This document shows positions 44,180-49,844 of a DNA stretch of 49,844 nt, piece by piece (the stretch's first letter is position 1; the number at the start of each line of letters is the position of its first letter). Source of the stretch: Chitinophagaceae bacterium (GTDB lineage Bacteria; Bacteroidota; Bacteroidia; Chitinophagales; Chitinophagaceae); assembly GCA_027486835.1 (NCBI GenBank), contig JAIXOJ010000161.1:1-49844 (forward strand), written 5' to 3'. Under the pieces are notes generated by a model that was not told the origin of the DNA, made no database searches, and worked only from the letters and a program-made list of their open reading frames with translations. Both the position numbers and the translations under genes were made by a program.

Positions 44180-45304
44180 ATGGATTTAGCCGAATTGTAT
44201 AAAAAAGCATTGGCCTTTGAATTTCTGAGCATTGCTGAAGGGATGTATTTATTTGAACACGCACCCTTGACAGAATTAATGTTCGTGGCAGATGAGTTGC
44301 GCAAAAAGCAAGTGCCTCACGGAAAAGTTACTTGGCAGATCGACAGGAATGTAAATACCACTAATGTATGTATTGCAAATTGTAAATTCTGCAACTTCTA
44401 CCGCATTCCTGGACACGCCGAGGCATATATCACCGATATGGACACCTACCGAAAAAAAATAGCAGAAACCATCAAGTGGGGGGGCGATCAGTTACTCTTG
44501 CAAGGAGGCCATCACCCAGGATTAGGACTGCAATTTTATGTAGATACCTTCAGAGCCATTAAATCTGAGTTTCCCGATATTAAACTACATACCCTAGGAC
44601 CTCCTGAAATTGCACACATCACCAAACTCGAAAAAAGTACCCATTACGAAGTACTAAAAGCGTTGCAAGAAGCGGGCATGGATTCTTTGCCAGGTGCAGG
44701 AGCAGAAATATTGGTGGATAGGGTACGTCGTTTAATTAGTAAAGGAAAATGTGGTGCAGACGAATGGCTTGAAATCATGCGTCAAGCACATCAGTTAAAT
44801 ATAACTACAAGTGCTACCATGATGTTTGGACATGTAGAAACCATTGAAGAACGGTTTATTCATTTAGTACGTATTCGGGAAATTCAGGCAAAAAAACCAG
44901 CCGATGCAAAAGGATTTTTGGCTTTCATACCTTGGACTTTCCAAGATGTGGACACGCTTCTTACCAAAATAAGAGGCGTACAAAATTTAACCACCCCCGA
45001 TGAATATATCCGCATGATTGCTATGAGTAGAATCATGCTACCCAATGTAAAAAACATACAAGCTAGTTGGCTAACTGTAGGAAAACAAACTGCTCAGATT
45101 TGTTTACATGCTGGCGCTAATGATTTTGGCAGTATTATGCTAGAAGAAAATGTAGTTAGCGCAGCAGGTGCACCCCATCGCTTTACTTATAAAACCATAC
45201 AAGATGCAATTAAGGAAGGTGGTTTTGAACCTCAACTGCGTAATCAACAATACGAATGGAGGTCAATACCACAATTGATTGAGGAACAGGTTATTGATTA
45301 TTAG
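44180..45304 (+). CDS. mqnC: cyclic dehypoxanthine futalosine synthase
   Basis: From the ATG at 44180 the protein has 374 residues (an upstream TTG at 44162 is a weaker start). The radical SAM cluster motif is CIANCKFCNFY (Cx3Cx2C), followed by a TIM-barrel with LLLQGGHHPGLGLQFY, LHTLGPPEIAHI, SLPGAGAEIL, TTSATMMFGHVET and the C-terminal GANDFGSIMLEENVVSAAGA, which fits MqnC better than MqnE. The enzyme makes the cyclic futalosine intermediate in the alternative menaquinone pathway. Other mqn genes are not in the window. A terminator follows. Confidence 0.92.
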   Translation: MDLAELYKKALAFEFLSIAEGMYLFEHAPLTELMFVADELRKKQVPHGKVTWQIDRNVNTTNVCIANCKFCNFYRIPGHAEAYITDMDTYRKKIAETIKWGGDQLLLQGGHHPGLGLQFYVDTFRAIKSEFPDIKLHTLGPPEIAHITKLEKSTHYEVLKALQEAGMDSLPGAGAEILVDRVRRLISKGKCGADEWLEIMRQAHQLNITTSATMMFGHVETIEERFIHLVRIREIQAKKPADAKGFLAFIPWTFQDVDTLLTKIRGVQNLTTPDEYIRMIAMSRIMLPNVKNIQASWLTVGKQTAQICLHAGANDFGSIMLEENVVSAAGAPHRFTYKTIQDAIKEGGFEPQLRNQQYEWRSIPQLIEEQVIDY

Positions 45305-45318
45305 TAGTTAAATTGAAT

Positions 45319-45361
45319 AAAAAAAGAGGCATTCAGTAATTTATCTGGATGCCTCTTTTTC
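45319..45361 (+). terminator. Rho-independent terminator of mqnC
   Basis: Stem AAAAAGAGGCAT...CAG / CTG...ATGCCTCTTTTT with one internal mismatch and a 9-nt loop, followed by T residues. Confidence 0.88.
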
Positions 45362-45577
45362 GTTACTTGCTTTTCTTTCTATTCCAAAAATTTAAATCCC
45401 GTAAATCTTCTAGGTCTAACATTTCCATCACTAGAAAAGCAAGATATTGTTGATTTGTATGCCTTTTATGGGAATTTTTGCACAGCTATATGTTCTGCTA
45501 TTACTCTAGCAATAAATTGTAAGGTTGTCTAAATTCAATCACATTTTAATCCCGTTACTTGATAACCAAACCACAAT

Positions 45578-46117
45578 TTATTGACCAATCCCAGCCACAA
45601 TTTCGCCCAATTCTTTTGTGATATCCCCAGTTTTACCGTATTCAACTACTCGTCCTATCTCTTTTCCTTTAACCATCACGATAAAGGTGGGCACATTTGT
45701 TATTGCATAGGTAATGTGCAAATTATTGAGCGATTGCTTTTGTCTATCCACCGCTACGAGTTTTACTTTATTGCTAGGATAGCCACTTTGATCTAATAAT
45801 TTATAGAATAAAGGGAGTAGATTCTGGGTATCGCCGCACCAAGTACCACCAAATACCAACAAATCAAACTTGCTTTTCTGTGCCGTAAATTGTTGTACAG
45901 AAAGGGGAGTAGGTGTTCCGTACTTACTATTTTCTTTAAACCAAGCAAATGCAGTGTCGTTTTCCAGCATCGAACGAGTAATAACCCCTTTTAGCATTTT
46001 ATGACCCTTATCTTCTAGCACTTCATATTTCACAGCAGTGGATATTTTACTATGGCTACATGCGGCAATCATACTGCCAAAAACTACCATGATTGTCAAT
46101 TGTTTTATCATTTTCAT
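45578..46117 (-). CDS. thioredoxin-fold lipoprotein with single active-site cysteine
   Basis: The protein has 179 residues. A lipoprotein signal peptide ends in lipobox IAAC (Cys20). The thioredoxin-like part has FDLLVFGGTWCGDTQNLLPL, where the usual CxxC is CGDT, so the resolving Cys is missing; the cis-Pro loop NVPTFIVMVKG is kept. It is therefore unlikely to be a normal disulfide oxidoreductase and may bind or reduce by a monothiol route. Its start overlaps the stop of the MerR-type gene by 4 bp (ATGA), so the two are translationally coupled. A second start at Met3 is possible. Confidence 0.85.
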   Translation of the reverse strand: MKMIKQLTIMVVFGSMIAACSHSKISTAVKYEVLEDKGHKMLKGVITRSMLENDTAFAWFKENSKYGTPTPLSVQQFTAQKSKFDLLVFGGTWCGDTQNLLPLFYKLLDQSGYPSNKVKLVAVDRQKQSLNNLHITYAITNVPTFIVMVKGKEIGRVVEYGKTGDITKELGEIVAGIGQ

Positions 46118-48300
46118 ACACCTAAACTAGCTTTTAACTCTAATAAAAAAGAACGAAACTTGGTGAGGGATTGGGTCAATTCAAAATGCAAATCTGCATG
46201 TTGTTTATTGGCCTTTAGATAATCTTTAGCCCCCTCTAGACTAAATTTTCTGTTGCGTAGTAAGTGGTGAATCAATTGCAGATTCTTAATATCTTCCACC
46301 CTAAATAAACGATCGCCTTTCTTGGTTTTTCGGGGTTGCAGCACATCAAATTCATTTTCCCAGAAACGAATTTGGGAGGTGTTCACCCCAAACCATTCGG
46401 CCACTTCACCTATGCCGTAATATAATTTCTTCTGCAAGGTTTCATCATCAGGAATATTCACTAAATCACTAGAAATTTCTACCGCTTTATAGCTTCTTCT
46501 TCCCCGCTTAGGAATAGTTTGTGCCGCCAATTCATGTTCATTGATAGGAAATTTATCTGCCATCACGGCATCTGGTGCAATATCTGGTATAAATGCTTGT
46601 ACTATGTGTTCCGAATCAGATATTGGTTGTTCATTCCTAGTATTGAGGTTGTTTGAAATGGTTGGCAGGGCAACATGAATGGAGGACGACAATATTTCAG
46701 CGGTTAAATTACTGGGCGATGAACTTTCCATAACCACATTTTCTTTAGTATTTGGTTGTTCTGCGTGAATAGATAAAGGTGTAGCCTCTATTATTTCTGG
46801 GTAATTTAATGCTTCTGTTGCCTGATTGTTTTCCTCATTTTGCCAATTAGTTAGAGCAACTTCTTGTGAAAATGAGTCAGCTTCTATGGTGTTTTCGACC
46901 ATTAATGGCTCTGTTCCATTCGTTTCTAAATCAGATTTAATTTCTGAGGGTTCTGTTTTTGATTCAGTCTCGGTGGTTGTGGGTAATTCAATGTCTGAAA
47001 GCGCTGTAATGGTTGCTGATAAATCAATGTCTGGGGCAGCAATCGCCGCTACTCCTACTATCTGCTCCTCTTTTGGAAACGCTTCTTCTATCAGTTCTTT
47101 CACAACCTCAGGGTTACCAATTTCTGAAACGATTGTATGGGCTAAAGAAATGCTTTGCAAATCAAGCGCAGGCTCATGGGCTTCAACTAATTCTTCTGAT
47201 TCTACGGGTAAATTTTCTTCTACAGGAGCGGATTCTGTTAATAATTCATGCGCTACGGTTGTTTCAATTGCATTAGGCGTAACTATTTCTCCAACAATCT
47301 TTTCATCTGTTAGTATTGTTTCCAAATCAGTTGCTTTCTCTTGTGCATCTAAATTCGATACTGTAACCTCTTCAACATTATTTTCTACAATTGGTAATGG
47401 CGCTAATTCCATTTCTGGAACCAATGTTTCCTCATCAGCAGCTATTTGATGACCAATTGTTGCAACAATCTCTTTTTCAGAAGGCGAAACTTCTGATGCA
47501 ATTTCAACATCTTTTACTTCCACCAGACTTCGCGCAGGAGTTTCTGCTATTATATTTTCTGGGGTATTTGTTGGCGTTATTGCCGTTTCAGGCACCGCTG
47601 TTGCTTCAACTATTACTGAATCTTCTATTGCTGTAGCCTCCATTTCAGTGGCAAGTTCTTCCGCTACTATTGGATTGTTCTGCAATTCCGTTTCCAAAGA
47701 CGGAATTGAATCCATCGGATTTGAGGTAATATCAGAAGATATCAATTCAGCAGTTTCATAAATACTGGAAAAAGGATTCGTCAATAAGGGAGCTTTTGGA
47801 ACCGTTAGGGTCGATGCTATCGTATCAAACGGCGACACAACTACAGCTTTTGGTTGTGCATCTTGTTGAATTGCCTCTATTGCTGGGGGCAATTCCGTTA
47901 TTTGTTTTTGTTCTTCGATCTCGGAATGTTCGATTTTTATGGGTTCTTCTGGCATAGAATCAGATACTACTGTAGGCGCAGGTTTCAACTTTATTCTAAC
48001 CCTAATTTGGTTATCACTATACACCACTTGGTTGTCAAGTGGCATTTCCTGCAACTGTACATCGTTATTTGTCTCCTTAGTCATTACACGACTTTCATTT
48101 TCGAGATTTTTTTCCATTGTATGCACCGCTTTTTTGTTTTTAGACCGCTCAGAGGAAAGTCCTTTTTTGGTAACGACCGCATTGGTTTCATCTCCCACTT
48201 CCGCCAGTTCCATTTCGGGAGTAGGGGGAGCAGACAATACCTTGCCGCTCGAGGTAATATATACGGGATTGCCAAATAAATCTAACTGTTCCAAAACCAT
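46114..48300 (-). CDS. MerR-type regulator with a very long acidic N-terminal region
   Basis: From the ATG at 48300 the protein has 728 residues. Its C-terminal 107 residues are a MerR HTH with YYGIGEVAEWFGVNTSQIRF, then WENEFDVLQPRKTKKGDRLF, then VEDIKNLQLIHHLLRNRKFS and a coiled tail. The first residues (MVLEQLDLFGNP) and a short IRVRIKLKPAP segment look conserved among Chitinophagaceae homologues as I remember them, which are only about 300 residues. About 500 residues between are low-complexity, rich in Glu, Ala, Thr, Pro and Val. The added stretch is probably disordered. An upstream ATG at 48315 exists. It lies between cyanophycinase and the thioredoxin-fold lipoprotein on the same strand; targets are unknown. 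Confidence 0.85.
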   Translation of the reverse strand: MVLEQLDLFGNPVYITSSGKVLSAPPTPEMELAEVGDETNAVVTKKGLSSERSKNKKAVHTMEKNLENESRVMTKETNNDVQLQEMPLDNQVVYSDNQIRVRIKLKPAPTVVSDSMPEEPIKIEHSEIEEQKQITELPPAIEAIQQDAQPKAVVVSPFDTIASTLTVPKAPLLTNPFSSIYETAELISSDITSNPMDSIPSLETELQNNPIVAEELATEMEATAIEDSVIVEATAVPETAITPTNTPENIIAETPARSLVEVKDVEIASEVSPSEKEIVATIGHQIAADEETLVPEMELAPLPIVENNVEEVTVSNLDAQEKATDLETILTDEKIVGEIVTPNAIETTVAHELLTESAPVEENLPVESEELVEAHEPALDLQSISLAHTIVSEIGNPEVVKELIEEAFPKEEQIVGVAAIAAPDIDLSATITALSDIELPTTTETESKTEPSEIKSDLETNGTEPLMVENTIEADSFSQEVALTNWQNEENNQATEALNYPEIIEATPLSIHAEQPNTKENVVMESSSPSNLTAEILSSSIHVALPTISNNLNTRNEQPISDSEHIVQAFIPDIAPDAVMADKFPINEHELAAQTIPKRGRRSYKAVEISSDLVNIPDDETLQKKLYYGIGEVAEWFGVNTSQIRFWENEFDVLQPRKTKKGDRLFRVEDIKNLQLIHHLLRNRKFSLEGAKDYLKANKQHADLHFELTQSLTKFRSFLLELKASLGV

Positions 48301-48363
48301 AATGTCGAATATCAAAGCAAAATAAATTGAAAACCAATGTAGGTAGCAGCCTACCCCTACACT

Positions 48364-49281
48364 TTATGCGAACGCTTGACTGTTGATGGTGGCTTCGGTA
48401 ATCGGGCCACTAGAACCATGCTCTACAAACCGTCTTTCTTCCACCAAAAAGCCATTGCCGTGGGTGCAGAAATGCACTTTAAGGTTTTCTACGCTTATGG
48501 GGTTTCCTTCGGGAATGTCTGCTATATTGGTAAAATTAACATCGTGTCCATCAATAATCATTACCAAGCCGCTACCAATAGCTTCCATGTGGTTACCGTT
48601 GGTAATAATCATTCCAGTATCCTCCCCCAAGCCAATACCAATGCAGGAAGGATTGGCCGCAACAGCTTGTGCTAGACGAGCAAAACGACCCCTTTTTTCA
48701 AAATGACTGTCAAAAATTACACTGTTCATAAAACTAAGCCCAGTGGTTATTTTCACTTGGCCTTTTAGGTGAGCCAAGCTAGCATTTCCTTCATAAATCA
48801 TGGTATTGCTCATGGCCATTGCGCCTGCACTCGTACCAGCAATAATGAATTTTTCGTGTAAGTATCGTTGAGTAATGGTTTTTAAAAAAGCAGTGCCTCC
48901 AAAAACGGTGGTTAATCGATATTGGTTACCTCCGCTAAACATCACCCCGTCGCAATCGGTTATGCGTTGCAAATAGTCTGGCCTCAGGGCATCTTCGCGG
49001 GTTCTTATGTGGAGCAATCCCACATTGGTACAACCAATTTTACCAAAAGCATCTAAGTAATTTTCCCCCACTTCGTAAGGTATTGTAGAAGCAGTAGTAA
49101 CTACTTCAATCCTGGCATTAACCCCACCAGCTTCTTCCACAATCCGCCTCAAGATGCCCAATTCACAGAATTTCAAATTACTCATGTTGAGTGTTTGAAT
49201 GGACACTTCTCCTTTTTCCAATTCCGATCCTTTGTCTTCCGCCCCACCGATTGCAATTAATTTTCCCTTTGGTACACTCAT
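48364..49281 (-). CDS. cphB: cyanophycinase (peptidase S51)
   Basis: The protein has 305 residues. The catalytic Ser is in AGTSAGAMAMS, preceded by MFSGGNQYRLTTVFGG and followed by FDSHFEKRGRFARLAQ and GIGLGEDTGMIIT, all typical of cyanophycinase. The enzyme hydrolyses cyanophycin (multi-L-arginyl-poly-aspartate) to beta-Asp-Arg dipeptides. No cyanophycin synthetase is in the window, so the polymer may be made elsewhere or the enzyme may act on external polymer. It is the first gene of a likely three-gene minus-strand unit. Confidence 0.93.
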   Translation of the reverse strand: MSVPKGKLIAIGGAEDKGSELEKGEVSIQTLNMSNLKFCELGILRRIVEEAGGVNARIEVVTTASTIPYEVGENYLDAFGKIGCTNVGLLHIRTREDALRPDYLQRITDCDGVMFSGGNQYRLTTVFGGTAFLKTITQRYLHEKFIIAGTSAGAMAMSNTMIYEGNASLAHLKGQVKITTGLSFMNSVIFDSHFEKRGRFARLAQAVAANPSCIGIGLGEDTGMIITNGNHMEAIGSGLVMIIDGHDVNFTNIADIPEGNPISVENLKVHFCTHGNGFLVEERRFVEHGSSGPITEATINSQAFA

Positions 49282-49570
49282 GCTATTGATTAATAATTTC
49301 TATAGTTCCCAACAAAAATAAGTTAATTGCTAGGCTACCTACCTAAAGTGAAAATTTTGTGGAAATAAATATACTTTATGTTGAAAAGAAACAGCTTTTA
49401 CCTATTTTACATGGTGGGTAATAATGAGGCTTTCGGATTTTCACAATTACATGTTGAACACCGATGCAGAAATACCCCCACTATCGGTATTGTTAGCATT
49501 CGCAGTTTTCTTTTCCAAATTTTGGTGGCCTTATTAGGTAGTTAAAATAATCGCACCACAATATGCAAAA

Positions 49571-49844
49571 AGCTTTTCCCAGTTGGGAAAAGCTCCCCGC
49601 AGTTTGCAGCGACGTTTTCCCAGTTGGGAAAAGCTCCCCGCAGTATGCAGCGACGTTTTCCCAGTTAGGAAAAGCTCCCCGCAGTATGCAGCGACGTTTT
49701 CCCAGTTGGGAAAAGCTCCCTGCAGTGTGCATGGACGTTTTGCCAGTTGGCAAAAGCTCCCCGCAGTGTGCATGGACGTTTTGCCAGTTGGCAAAAGCTC
49801 CCCGCAGTGTGCATGGACGTTTTGCCAGTTGGCAAAAGCTCCCC
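49571..49844. repeat. tandem array, 41-bp unit, seven copies, running off the window
   Basis: The CAGTTGG core recurs at 49580, 49621, 49662, 49703, 49744, 49785 and 49826, an exact 41-bp period. Each unit has an inverted repeat around GT: copies 1, 2 and 4 read TTTTCCCA-GT-TGGGAAAA, copies 5-7 read TTTTGCCA-GT-TGGCAAAA, so the arms differ between copies but remain complementary. Copy 3 has one arm base changed (TTAGG). The rest of the unit is GCTCCCCGCAGT followed by TGCA and GCGACG or TGGACG. Copies 1-4 and 5-7 form two subfamilies. The array may continue beyond the window. Confidence 0.9.

Noticed and set aside
44180-45304. Assignment as MqnE (aminofutalosine synthase)
   Set aside because: The C-terminal GANDFGS..EENVVSAAGA region and the FLAFIPWTFQ segment fit MqnC better.
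48364-49281. Cyanophycin storage operon
   Set aside because: Only cyanophycinase is present; no cyanophycin synthetase is in the window and the neighbours are unrelated.
49493-49794. Reading frames with GKTSMHTAGSF-type repeats
   Set aside because: With a 41-bp unit the frame changes every copy and the proteins are artefacts of the array; the non-coding dyad is what is conserved.

Overview
The window looks like chromosomal DNA of a Bacteroidota bacterium, most likely of the Chitinophagaceae/Chitinophagales type. The grounds are a large secreted protein with a C-terminal type IX secretion sorting domain, a DUF4954 beta-helix protein, the Bacteroidota-type GlmU-like protein, the futalosine menaquinone enzyme MqnC, and terminators and start regions typical of this phylum (A-rich, without strong Shine-Dalgarno sequences). 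This is read from protein family resemblance only; no database search was possible.

Layout. (1) 1-8.6 kb is an accessory, defence-like region: a 5'-truncated LRR-Roc-COR-TIR protein, a three-helix membrane protein 4 bp downstream, a second LRR-Roc-COR-TIR protein, then a RhuM-family gene flanked on both sides by arrays of a 33-34 bp perfect palindrome, then a PIN-domain toxin-antitoxin pair. (2) 8.8-13.3 kb is metabolic: lipoprotein, inorganic pyrophosphatase, a small membrane protein, an ALDH7-type aldehyde dehydrogenase, and an MBL-fold hydrolase on the other strand. (3) 13.8-18.0 kb is one giant T9SS-exported protein built from four Ig-like/GEVED units. (4) 18.1-20.4 kb is a MarR regulator and an NmrA-SDR oxidoreductase pair whose upstream regions share a near-identical 12-bp palindrome, a likely operator. 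(5) 20.7-24.5 kb: amidophosphoribosyltransferase, SixA-like phosphatase, a 42-bp tandem array, and a frameshifted Bacteroidota-specific gene. (6) 24.7-31.3 kb is a second, AT-rich accessory island: BCS1-like AAA ATPase, duplicated zinc-ribbon protein, two translationally coupled DUF262 proteins (the second with a DUF1524/HNH-like end), two RhuM remnants and a WYL-domain regulator. It is followed by tRNA-Arg(UCU). (7) 32.9-49.3 kb is core genome: DUF4954 protein, glmS, DUF4783 protein, a class I isoprenoid-synthase-like protein, GlmU-like protein, tpiA, sucD, mqnC, and a minus-strand run of cyanophycinase, a very long MerR-type regulator and a thioredoxin-fold lipoprotein.

How the genes may work together. 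The two TIR-bearing Roco proteins and the membrane protein between them are arranged as one transcription unit and form the best candidate for an undescribed system: LRR sensing, Roc/COR GTPase switching, TIR-type NAD+ cleavage and a membrane partner. The DUF262 pair with its upstream ATPase and downstream WYL regulator is a second candidate defence module. glmS and the GlmU-like gene supply UDP-GlcNAc; the DUF4954 beta-helix protein lies beside glmS.

The most unusual non-coding signals are three unrelated tandem arrays (42, 21 and 41 bp units). The 41-bp array carries an inverted repeat whose two arms change together between copies. The large palindrome of the first accessory region also shows paired arm changes.
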